A DNA stretch of 7,663 nt from Candidatus Bathyarchaeota archaeon (lineage in GTDB: Archaea; Thermoproteota; Bathyarchaeia; Bathyarchaeales; Bathycorpusculaceae): contig DAOUTL010000059.1 of the NCBI GenBank assembly GCA_030626685.1, positions 1 to 7,663 on the forward strand, read 5' to 3'. The notes under the pieces are model-generated. The model saw only the letters and a list, made by a program, of their open reading frames with translations, ran no database searches and was not told the origin of the DNA. Every line of letters starts with the position of its first letter. The stretch's first letter is position 1. Shown one piece after another: positions 1 to 5,760 of this stretch. Position numbers and translations under genes: made by a program.

Positions 1-798
1 ATTGCTGAAGCCTCTGAAAAAGCTGAAATTGTAACGTTAAGCCATTACCATTTTGACCACCATACGCCCTCTTATGAAGACTGGTTGTGCAACTGGACAG
101 AGGCAACAGAAACAGCGAGACAAATCTACGAAGGAAAAATCGTTTTGATGAAAAATCCTAAAGATAAAATTAATTACAGCCAGAGGCGCAGGGGATGGAT
201 GTTCCAGAAAACAGGCGGAAAATTCGCGGAAAAACTTGAAGTTGCAGATGGAAAAACCTTCATTTTCGGAAAAACCAAAGTTAGATTTTCGGAACCTGTT
301 TTTCATGGGTCAGAAAACTCAGCCTTGGGATGGGTTTTGATGACGACTATTGAGTGCCAAGATGAGAAATTTGTGTTCGCACCTGACGTGCAGGGTCCTA
401 TGTGTCCACATACTCTTGAATTAATAGTTAGGGAGAAGCCACAAGTAACAATGATAGGTGGCCCACCGTTGTATTTGGCCGGGTTTAGAGTTGAAGAAGA
501 GTACATTCGGGCGGGACTGAAAAATCTGGAAAAACTTGTGGAAGTGATACCCTATACGATTTTTGAACACCATGTTTTAAGGGATATAAATTGGCGGGAA
601 AAAACAAAAGATGTTTTTGAGAAAGCTTACGAGACTGGACATAAAATTTTAACAGCCGCCGAATTCTTAGGGACGAAAAACAGCTTCTTAGAAGCTTTGA
701 GAAAACAGCTTTTCATCGAAAATCCGCCGTCAAAAGAGTTTGAAAAATGGATGAAGGAAAGCATAGCGACGAAGAAACATGTTAAGCCTCCAATCTAG
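1..798 (+). CDS. UPF0282 family metallo-beta-lactamase-fold protein, 5' end outside window
   Basis: The reading frame is open from base 1 to the TAG at 796-798 (265 codons), so the true start lies upstream of the window; the TTG at 85 is internal. Counting from base 1, the first visible codons give the metal-binding signature HYHFDHH (H15, H17, D19, H20, H21) of the metallo-beta-lactamase fold. Further along are FHG (H102), FAPDVQGP (D129), a GGPP turn near 153-157 and EHH (H190, H191), the order seen in the archaeal UPF0282 family. Established: this family is predicted to be a metal-dependent hydrolase, but I know of no firm substrate. Inferred: a soluble cytoplasmic hydrolase. Beyond the missing N-terminus the frame is uninterrupted. 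It converges on the downstream minus-strand gene, with the two stop codons overlapping. Family assignment is confident; function is unknown. Confidence 0.88.
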   Translation: MAEASEKAEIVTLSHYHFDHHTPSYEDWLCNWTEATETARQIYEGKIVLMKNPKDKINYSQRRRGWMFQKTGGKFAEKLEVADGKTFIFGKTKVRFSEPVFHGSENSALGWVLMTTIECQDEKFVFAPDVQGPMCPHTLELIVREKPQVTMIGGPPLYLAGFRVEEEYIRAGLKNLEKLVEVIPYTIFEHHVLRDINWREKTKDVFEKAYETGHKILTAAEFLGTKNSFLEALRKQLFIENPPSKEFEKWMKESIATKKHVKPPI

Positions 799-1328
799 TC
801 CTTAACCAGTTTTTCTATTTTAGCCAAGTCTTCTGGTAAACGTTCATACTGTATACCGTAAAAGGGTACTGAGAACTTCCTCTTCTTCAACGCAATGGAC
901 AGTTCCTCTATAAGAACCCCTGAACCTTTCATCCTTTCGTGTTTTAACGTGTTTTTGCAAGAATTCTCCCTTGAAGTTTCGGTCACACCACAGCTTGGAC
1001 TTCCATCAACTCCTATGACAATTTTTACTTTTACACCGCATTTTTCATATTCCTGAATCTGGTCAACAATTTCCTTTACGATTCCTTTGCAGTGTCTCCT
1101 AAACATGGCGGTGTCGCATTGATCTCTTGTTTGAGCTTTTCTTAGTAAGCCAGCGTAGGTCAGTTCGGGACATGGCATTTGAACAATACCCATTTCGTTA
1201 AATATCAAAAACTCTACAATTTCAGTTATTACACTGGATCTTTCCGCTAAACCTAAAACGCGGGAATTTTGATTTAAAATGCAATGGGCTACTAAGGCAA
1301 GTTTTCCGCTTCTCTTATCATTTACCAT
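795..1328 (-). CDS. TudS-related (DUF523-like) putative desulfidase
   Basis: The 177-residue product has three separated cysteines in conserved-looking settings: C16 in AHCILNQN, C53 in MPCPE and C113 in SPSCGV. This matches the three-cysteine layout of DUF523/TudS proteins, in which the cysteines hold an Fe-S cluster used to remove sulfur from thiolated substrates such as thiouracil. The N-terminal LVAHCILNQNSR block resembles the subgroup annotated as CD3072-type TudS-related desulfidases. Full-length for that subgroup; extra cysteines (C71, C80, C97, C124) have no assigned role. The ATG at 1326-1328 is preceded by a weak purine-rich GGATGAAG. Only 30 bases separate it from the tRNA-His on the same strand, too few for a separate archaeal promoter outside the tRNA, so co-transcription with the tRNA is likely (inference). 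The substrate is not shown by the sequence; a tRNA-linked sulfur role would be speculation. Confidence 0.8.
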   Translation of the reverse strand: MVNDKRSGKLALVAHCILNQNSRVLGLAERSSVITEIVEFLIFNEMGIVQMPCPELTYAGLLRKAQTRDQCDTAMFRRHCKGIVKEIVDQIQEYEKCGVKVKIVIGVDGSPSCGVTETSRENSCKNTLKHERMKGSGVLIEELSIALKKRKFSVPFYGIQYERLPEDLAKIEKLVKD

Positions 1329-1358
1329 GTATCTTCATCCTTACTTCATAAATGTGAG

Positions 1359-1431
1359 GGCCGAAGCCGGGATTTGAACCCGGGCGCCGGGCTCCACAGG
1401 CCCGTAGGCTACCAAGCTACCTCACCTCGGC
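1359..1431 (-). tRNA. tRNA-His, anticodon GTG
   Basis: The 73-base cloverleaf folds completely: acceptor GCCGAGG with CTTCGGC (one G-T pair), D stem AGGT/GCCT around a 9-base loop with GG, anticodon stem CGGGC/GCCCG with loop CTGTGGA (anticodon GTG), a 4-base variable loop, and T stem CCGGG/CCCGG with loop TTCAAAT. The discriminator is C73 (base 1359) and the preceding base (1432) is G, so the histidine-specific G-1:C73 pair is genomically encoded. CCA is not encoded (CTC follows). No intron is present. Confidence 0.95.
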
Positions 1432-1457
1432 CACCTTTTACTGATTTCAGCTACCTT

Positions 1458-1467
1458 TGAATATGTT
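1458..1467 (-). promoter_or_regulatory. weak TATA-like element upstream of tRNA-His
   Basis: On the minus strand AACATATTCA is centred about 31 bases before the tRNA 5' end, an acceptable distance for an archaeal TATA box. The match is weak, and the tRNA could instead be processed from a longer transcript starting near 1690. Confidence 0.28.
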
Positions 1468-1489
1468 TTATGGCTGTTTATTTACGTTT

Positions 1490-1690
1490 TTCGCGCAAGG
1501 CGTACGGAGCCTACCCCCCCATAGTTTTTCACGATCGCCTTATTAGGCTTCAAGTAGGTCAGCCTCGCTGTCTTTTGTCAAGGGGTCAGTTTAGTGTAGA
1601 AGGCCGGCTTAGGATACCGGCTGAGATCCTTTGCAAATATTGTGGAGAAAGATGGCTGCCTTAATTCACCTTTCCCAGACTTTCTCCACC
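1490..1690 (-). ncRNA. candidate structured RNA of unknown class (strand provisional)
   Basis: This roughly 200-base block is more GC-rich than its surroundings and rich in complementary segments. Seen: a perfect 10-bp pair 1642-1651/1680-1689; an interrupted long stem 1574-1583/1628-1637 continuing as 1586-1589/1621-1624; an apical CCGG hairpin at 1604-1607/1617-1620; a 7-bp pair 1507-1513/1544-1550; and a pair 1557-1564/1654-1660 with one bulged base that crosses the 10-bp stem. The minus strand is preferred because a strong TATA box (1711-1721) is centred 26 bases before 1690, where the minus-strand sequence becomes GGTGGAGAAAG. Between the first and second hairpins on the minus strand lies ACAATA, which fits the H-box pattern ANANNA, so an H/ACA-like guide is one option; no convincing K-turn was found. 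It does not match SRP RNA, RNase P RNA, 5S rRNA or tRNA by eye. The 3' end is undefined, and it could be co-transcribed with the tRNA-His downstream. Confidence 0.35.
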
Positions 1691-1710
1691 TTTAACTAAC
1701 GTAAGCTAAG

Positions 1711-1721
1711 CCTTTTTAAAG
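1711..1721 (-). promoter_or_regulatory. TATA box for candidate RNA
   Basis: On the minus strand this reads CTTTAAAAAGG, a good archaeal TATA element. Its centre is about 26 bases before 1690, where the first strong stem of the candidate RNA begins. Because the core is nearly symmetric, it could also fire on the plus strand. Confidence 0.45.
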
Positions 1722-1817
1722 TTGCATTTTTGAAAACAAGCGTGAAAAGGGCTTATCAAAAAAATAGGGTGATGGGTAGGTGAAAACGATAGGGGGTATG
1801 CAGCCTAGAAGAATAAA

Positions 1818-1885
1818 AAGGTCTAGCTGAGGCTTTTTACGGAGAGTGGAAAACTCGAAAGCAGGAGCTCCCCCCGCTAGACCTT
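1818..1885 (-). ncRNA. candidate small hairpin RNA, or transcription-end hairpin
   Basis: A perfect 10-bp inverted repeat (AAGGTCTAGC at 1818-1827, GCTAGACCTT at 1876-1885) encloses 48 bases that contain GAGT/ACTC and GGAG/CTCC pairings. On the minus strand the stem runs into TTTTT (1819-1815), like a terminator. A TATA-like ATTTTAAATG (1922-1913) is centred about 27 bases before 1890, so the unit has the layout of a promoter, folded RNA of roughly 70 bases and U-tail. Read on the plus strand instead, an ACA follows the stem by 3 bases (1888-1890), as in H/ACA guides, but no K-turn is clear. It lacks the T loop and anticodon loop of a tRNA. A simple alternative is a distal hairpin terminating the feo transcript. 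Confidence 0.35.
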
Positions 1886-1912
1886 AATACATTGAGAAAG
1901 CAGCAGCAACAA

Positions 1913-1922
1913 CATTTAAAAT
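1913..1922 (-). promoter_or_regulatory. TATA-like element before hairpin RNA
   Basis: ATTTTAAATG on the minus strand, positioned for initiation around 1885-1892, at the base of the perfect stem. In AT-rich spacer DNA such a match can arise by chance. Confidence 0.3.
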
Positions 1923-1930
1923 TTCAATGT

Positions 1931-1984
1931 AAAAACCAATGAAAAAGAGACTGCGGAGAATGGGAAAATGTCGGCAATTAAAAA
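1931..1984 (-). terminator. U-rich terminator region of the feo operon
   Basis: On the minus strand, starting 34 bases after the feoB stop codon, there are three separate T5 tracts (1984-1980, 1946-1942, 1935-1931). Archaeal RNA polymerase commonly ends at such U tracts without a stem. Confidence 0.5.
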
Positions 1985-2017
1985 CTGGAGATGTTTTAAA
2001 GCTGTAGCTATTTTCTG

Positions 2018-3976
2018 TTATGTTGCCATTACTAATGATAGCAGTCGGTAGGCTAATCCGCCTAAGAAAAGGGCAAGTGCTACGTCAATAACCGCTATTG
2101 CTAAGGCTTTTCTCCATCCAAATTCCCTTGCACATGCGGCAATTGTTGCGATGCACGGAATGTAAATCATGGTAACCAGCGAGAAAACAATCATCTGAAT
2201 AGCAGTTAAAGACTCTAGCGGAATAAGTTCTGAAAGTAGAATGAGCGTTAATTCTTTGCGCAGAATCCCGAAAATTAATGGGATTCCAGTTTCTGGTGGA
2301 AGTCCTAACCAGCCGCCAATAAGCGGGTTTGCGGCTTCAACTATATAGCTCATAAAGCCTGACAAGGCTAAGGCTTCTATGGCTACGCTTCCAGCAATAA
2401 TTATTGGAAAGGCTATGTAAATGAAGCCTTTTGTTCGACTCCAAGTTTTCACAAATATATTTTTGGCTAAAGGTTTCCTGTAAGGCGGCATTTCCATAAT
2501 CAAACCAACAGGTTCTCCGGGCAGAACTTTAAACGCAATCCTGCCTAAGACAAAAACAAGAACTAAGTCGAAAGCGTATAAGGCTAAGGCTGCATGTAAA
2601 CCTATAAATCTACCAACCAAACCCAAAATAACAACTGTTCTGGCAGCACATGGAATCAGAACAACCACAAAACCAGCTAAGAAACGTTCACGTTCTGTCT
2701 CCATTATTCTACAGCCAATGCATGCGGGAACACTGCATCCATAGCCGAGCATTAATGGGATAAATGCTTTGCCATGTAACCCTATTTTGTGCATAAGGTT
2801 ATCCATCAAGAAGGCTGCACGCGGCAGGTAGCCGCTATCCTCAAGCAATGCCAGAATAATATAGAAAGGCACAATATATGGCAGAGCTATCGTTATCCCC
2901 CCAACTATGCCAGCCAAAATTCCGTTATTAATTAAATCAACCACTATTCTGGGTAAAAACGAAGAAAGCACACTTTCGACATACAAGGACAAGTTTTCAA
3001 ACAGAAACTCTAAACCGGCAGATAGAAAGTTTCCTCCAATAAAAATCAACGCAAACATAGAAACTACAACACCCGTTAAAATTGGATATCCAAGAATTTT
3101 ATGTGTAGTTATGGCATCCAGCTTCTGTTCCAAGCTTATCCTGGGAGGAGCTTCGATGGCTGTAACCTCTTTGGCTATTTTGTTTGCAAGTCCATACCTT
3201 TCTGAGGCTATAACAACCGGGGAAGGCTCGCCATGTATCTTCTCCAGTTCTATCGCCAACTTCTCTGCGTAATCCAAAACTTCCTTTCCATTTTCATAGT
3301 TTTTCAGTTTTCCAGCAACATCCGTATCTCTTTCCAGAAGTTTAATCGCAATCCACCTTGCGGGATAAACCGTGCAAAGTTGCAGGAGTTTAGCGCTGAC
3401 AAGCTTTTCGATGGCCTGCACTCTTTTCTCGATTTCTTTGCCGTACCTGGCTTTTAGCGGCTTGAGCTCCCTCTCGCCGCTTGCTACTGCTACAACTGTT
3501 GAGAGAAGTTCATTCATTCCACTTCCAGTAATTGCAACCGTTGGGACAACGGGCACTCCTAAAGCTTCAGAAAGCTTCTCCACATCAATCCTTACACCTT
3601 TCTTCGCTGCAAAATCAACCTGATTCAAATCAATTATTATCGGCGCTTCAAGCTCCAAGAGTTGAAGAGTAAAATACAGGTTGCGCTCCAGTGCTGAAGC
3701 ATCTACAACATTAATTATAATATCAGGTTTTTCAACTGCTACGTAATCTCGTGAAACAATTTCCTCCATGGAGAAGGCGGAAAGCGAATATATTCCAGGC
3801 AAGTCAATTATACGGATTGTATAGCCTTTAAAAAATAGGGTTCCTTCAGCCCTCTCAACGGTTTTTCCAGGCCAGTTTCCAACAACTTGATTCAGGCCGG
3901 TAAGCTGGTTAAAAATCACGCTTTTTCCAACGTTTGCATTTCCAGCCAGCGCTATCCTTAACCGAGGTTTAACCAT
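2018..3976 (-). CDS. feoB: FeoB ferrous iron transporter
   Basis: This 652-residue protein imports Fe(II) across the cell membrane. The N-terminal G domain carries G1 GNANVGKS (12-19), a switch I region with NWPGKTVE (34-41), G3 DLPG (58-61), G4 NQVD (118-121) and a G5-like AITGSG (148-153). A helical spacer (about 170-280) precedes the polytopic membrane part (about 296-650), which has the two Gate-type segments typical of FeoB, including EDSGYLPRAAFLMD (379-392) and RKELTLILL (573-581). Cysteines lie at C414, C419 and C422 in GYGCSVPACIGCR, then at C443 (LIPCAAR), C608 (YIPC) and C615; many FeoB proteins have AIMAT-like residues where C419 and C422 stand. Length is normal for a FeoB without an extra C-terminal domain. 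The ATG overlaps the end of feoA by 8 bases, so translation is probably coupled. Expression is probably iron-repressed through the DtxR-family gene at the head of the operon. Confidence 0.97.
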   Translation of the reverse strand: MVKPRLRIALAGNANVGKSVIFNQLTGLNQVVGNWPGKTVERAEGTLFFKGYTIRIIDLPGIYSLSAFSMEEIVSRDYVAVEKPDIIINVVDASALERNLYFTLQLLELEAPIIIDLNQVDFAAKKGVRIDVEKLSEALGVPVVPTVAITGSGMNELLSTVVAVASGERELKPLKARYGKEIEKRVQAIEKLVSAKLLQLCTVYPARWIAIKLLERDTDVAGKLKNYENGKEVLDYAEKLAIELEKIHGEPSPVVIASERYGLANKIAKEVTAIEAPPRISLEQKLDAITTHKILGYPILTGVVVSMFALIFIGGNFLSAGLEFLFENLSLYVESVLSSFLPRIVVDLINNGILAGIVGGITIALPYIVPFYIILALLEDSGYLPRAAFLMDNLMHKIGLHGKAFIPLMLGYGCSVPACIGCRIMETERERFLAGFVVVLIPCAARTVVILGLVGRFIGLHAALALYAFDLVLVFVLGRIAFKVLPGEPVGLIMEMPPYRKPLAKNIFVKTWSRTKGFIYIAFPIIIAGSVAIEALALSGFMSYIVEAANPLIGGWLGLPPETGIPLIFGILRKELTLILLSELIPLESLTAIQMIVFSLVTMIYIPCIATIAACAREFGWRKALAIAVIDVALALFLGGLAYRLLSLVMAT

Positions 3977-4271
3977 CTGGTTTCGCCTTCAAGGGTCTGA
4001 CGAAAACTTTCGAGGCTACACCATAGCCGAGAGCAAGCCCCACCCCCCTAACCTCAATTTGCACAGGCCCGTGGAAAGAACCCTTCCGGAGAAGTTTAAC
4101 CTCAACGCCAGGGGTTAAACCCATATCAGCGAGTCTTCGCACAAGCCCGAAGCCTCCAACAGCATAGGCTACCACTCCTCTTTCCCCTTCACAGAGGCTT
4201 GTTAGAGAAATTACACCTTCGATGCCTCGTGGATTTCGCCTTTTAGATGGTTCTCTACTTCCGCCTTGCAT
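3969..4271 (-). CDS. feoA: FeoA domain protein
   Basis: This small SH3-like protein usually works beside FeoB and is needed for full ferrous iron uptake, probably by touching FeoB at the inner membrane face. From residue 20 the sequence follows the FeoA pattern: ISLTSLCEGERGVV, then RRLADMGLTPGVEVKLL (about 45-61), HGPVQIEVRG and ALGYGVASKVFV near the end. The ATG at 4271 gives 100 residues with a polar 19-residue lead that overlaps the regulator gene by 17 bases. A GTG at 4212-4214 (residue 20), with GAGG about 12 bases upstream, would give an 81-residue protein that begins exactly at the domain, so the shorter start is a real alternative. It also overlaps feoB by 8 bases. The same fold occurs as the C-terminal domain of the regulator upstream, so a shared origin of the two modules is possible. 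Confidence 0.93.
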   Translation of the reverse strand: MQGGSREPSKRRNPRGIEGVISLTSLCEGERGVVAYAVGGFGLVRRLADMGLTPGVEVKLLRKGSFHGPVQIEVRGVGLALGYGVASKVFVRPLKAKPDG

Positions 4272-4944
4272 GTTCGTCCCGCTCTATAACTTTAACCCAA
4301 ACAATAGAAGCAACATCATAGCTCAAAGCGCACTTTTTCCCAGCCACGTACAAAACAATACTTGAACGTCTTCTTTTAACAACGCTGATGGGAACACCAG
4401 GTTTTATTCCTTTACTGGCTAAAATTAGCAGTTTTTCCCGTTTTCCATCAGTTATTTTAGCCACGATGCAAGCTTCATTTAAGCCGATTTCTGTCAGTGG
4501 ATAACCTTCTTCCTCTTCTACTTCGCCATGTTCTGTTGGTATGGGGTTTCCATGAGGGCAAAATCTTGGGTACTCAAGTCTCTTTTCCAAAAGCGTGGTC
4601 ACTTCTTTGGTTAGGGCATGCTCAAGCTTGCAAGCACTTTCATGGGCATCACTCCATTTAACATTTAAAATGTCTGTAAGCAATCTTTCCGCGAGCCTAT
4701 GTCTTCTAAGAATGTCTAAGGCTAATTTCTCGCCTTTCGCTGTCAGCTTCACACCTCTATAAGGCTCATGCTTCACCAAACCGTGTTTTTCCAAATGTTC
4801 TATAGTGTTTGTCACAGAACCCGGCACAATGTGCAGTTCCTCTGCCAACTCTGTTGTTTTAGCGACACCCCTTCTCTTTTGGAGTCTATAAATCGTTTCG
4901 ATGTATTCTTCAGCTTCGTGTGAAAGCTCTGTTTCCATAGCCAT
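4255..4944 (-). CDS. DtxR/IdeR-family metal-dependent transcriptional regulator
   Basis: The 229-residue protein is a predicted iron-sensing repressor. A winged helix-turn-helix occupies about 8-70 (TTELAEELHIVPGSVTNTIE is the recognition region), a dimerisation and metal-binding domain about 72-140, and a FeoA-like SH3 domain about 150-222. Against IdeR the metal ligands shift by +3: H82, E86 and H101 match the ancillary site (H79, E83, H98), and C105, E108 and H109 match the primary site (C102, E105, H106). Cysteine at 105 favours an iron-type rather than Mn-type (MntR) sensor. The residue at IdeR Met10 is E13, which is unusual for IdeR and closer to MntR's Asp8. The CPHG-x-PIP motif is at 129-136. 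The ATG at 4944 follows a weak AGGA; a second ATG two codons in would change little. As the first gene of the operon it is probably autoregulated through the palindromes upstream. Confidence 0.93.
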   Translation of the reverse strand: MAMETELSHEAEEYIETIYRLQKRRGVAKTTELAEELHIVPGSVTNTIEHLEKHGLVKHEPYRGVKLTAKGEKLALDILRRHRLAERLLTDILNVKWSDAHESACKLEHALTKEVTTLLEKRLEYPRFCPHGNPIPTEHGEVEEEEGYPLTEIGLNEACIVAKITDGKREKLLILASKGIKPGVPISVVKRRRSSIVLYVAGKKCALSYDVASIVWVKVIERDEHARRK

Positions 4945-4960
4945 CTTTTTTCCTAGATTT

Positions 4961-4976
4961 TTACGAGCTCTCGTAA
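4961..4976. promoter_or_regulatory. candidate operator: 16-bp inverted repeat
   Basis: TTACGAG-CT-CTCGTAA is a 7+7 bp inverted repeat with a 2-base centre, lying 17 to 32 bases before the regulator start codon. Size and symmetry suit a dimeric winged-helix regulator; binding is inferred. Confidence 0.5.
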
Positions 4977-5003
4977 TCTTTTCTCGGAGGCAGTGATAAG
5001 CTT

Positions 5004-5017
5004 TTCGGATATCCGAA
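5004..5017. promoter_or_regulatory. candidate operator: 14-bp perfect palindrome
   Basis: TTCGGATATCCGAA is perfectly self-complementary. It lies about 11 bases downstream of a TATA-like element on the minus strand and would overlap the predicted start site near 5006, a usual place for an archaeal repressor to block polymerase. Its half-site differs from that of the repeat at 4961-4976, so the two may serve different proteins. Confidence 0.5.
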
Positions 5018-5027
5018 TTTTATCGAA

Positions 5028-5036
5028 ACTTATAAG
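5028..5036 (-). promoter_or_regulatory. TATA box of the feo operon
   Basis: CTTATAAGT on the minus strand, about 26 bases before the 14-bp palindrome, is the best TATA match upstream of the regulator gene. A second possible element, CGATAAAATT, sits nearer the gene at 5016-5025. Confidence 0.45.
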
Positions 5037-5037
5037 A

Positions 5038-5337
5038 TAGAAATAAAATGGTTCTGTATAATTCTTCAGTTACGATTCCCCTACATTCTGAAACAGGCAG
5101 AATAGGAAAAGAACATTATGAAGGAAGCGACTGTTGCAAAAAAGTTTCCAAAAACAAAGCGTTGCTCTTGGATTGAAGCCGAAAAATAACCGAAAGTATA
5201 AAAATTTAACAAAAAATTTTAAAAATATTAATTCATCCACGAAGAAAAGCGTTAAAACCTTTAAATTTAATCATAGCATATGGTACTCTAAAATAAACGA
5301 AATGCGAAGTAAAGCCTTTATGTATAAAGCTGGAGTT
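5038..5337. other. AT-rich intergenic region, no supported gene
   Basis: This is the spacer between the feo promoter and the end of the YjbQ gene. It contains AT-rich runs, including AGTATAAAAATTTAAC near 5198, which on the minus strand gives U-rich sequence suited to ending YjbQ transcription. A short plus-strand frame from ATG 5118 encodes only 23 residues. No RNA gene or repeat was recognised. Confidence 0.5.
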
Positions 5338-5760
5338 TTATTGTTCACCTATGACTTGGATGGTGACTGTTCTTCTTCTGGGATAAACGTCTGTTTCCAC
5401 AAAGAGTAGAGACTGCCACGTTCCAAACTCCACGTGACCATCAATCACTGGCATAGTCTTGTCCGGTGGCAAAAGCATAGACCTCAAATGAGAATGGGCA
5501 TTAGAAGGATGCCTATATGCTCCATGTTTAGGGATTACTTTTTCGAGAAAAACCTTGATGTCGTTTAACAAGCCATACTCGTTTTCTGTTAAAATCAGGA
5601 TTCCTGTAGCGTGAGGAGCAAAAACATGGACCAAACCATTGTTGATGCCGGATTTAGAAACCGCTTCTTGAACTTTGCTTGTTAGGTCTATGAAGTCTAT
5701 TTCACCTTTCGTTGAGAAGCTGTGGCTTGTACTAAAAACTTTAAAGTTTGACGTAGGCTT
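5338..5760 (-). CDS. YjbQ/UPF0047 family protein, no ordinary start codon at the expected N-terminus
   Basis: The frame is open from 5760 to the TAA at 5338-5340 (140 codons), near the family's usual size. Family features run its whole length: an N-terminal FKVFSTSHSF strand, GEIDFIDLT, SGINNGLVHVFAPHATG, ENEYGLLNDI, YRHPSNAHSHL, FGTWQ and ETDVYPRRRTVTIQVIGE. YjbQ proteins are small trimeric proteins; some show weak thiamine-phosphate synthase activity, and the true role is unsettled. There is no ATG, GTG or TTG until the TTG at 5632-5634, which would delete 42 residues, including the first strands and the helix before LVHVF. At the position homology favours stands ACG (5752-5754), one base from ATG and 9 bases after a GGAG. 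Either a start mutation has damaged the gene, a non-standard start is used, or the base is an assembly error. The upstream stop TAA (5761-5763) is that of the decayed GNAT gene, so the two were probably an operon. Confidence 0.82.
   Translation of the reverse strand, partial: KPTSNFKVFSTSHSFSTKGEIDFIDLTSKVQEAVSKSGINNGLVHVFAPHATGILILTENEYGLLNDIKVFLEKVIPKHGAYRHPSNAHSHLRSMLLPPDKTMPVIDGHVEFGTWQSLLFVETDVYPRRRTVTIQVIGEQ

Noticed and set aside
1591..1613. RNase P RNA CR-V-like string (AGAAGGCCGGCTTAG) on the plus strand
   Set aside because: No upstream partner with the CR-I pattern AAGTCCGG exists between it and the tRNA; the CR-I-like GGAGAAAGTCTGG near 1675-1688 is on the opposite strand.
1470..1664. 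64-residue plus-strand ORF in the tRNA-feoB spacer
   Set aside because: It lies within the structured GC-rich block, has no ribosome binding site or recognisable domain, and an RNA explanation fits better.
1490..1690. SRP (7S) RNA
   Set aside because: No helix-8 GGAA/GGAG loop with the adjacent AGCA-type internal loop on either strand.
2907..3623. Plus-strand ORFs within feoB
   Set aside because: Antisense shadows of a highly conserved feoB reading frame.
5134..5409. 91-residue plus-strand ORF opposite the YjbQ gene end
   Set aside because: TTG start, low-complexity Lys/Asn-rich sequence in AT-rich DNA, and overlap with conserved YjbQ coding sequence.
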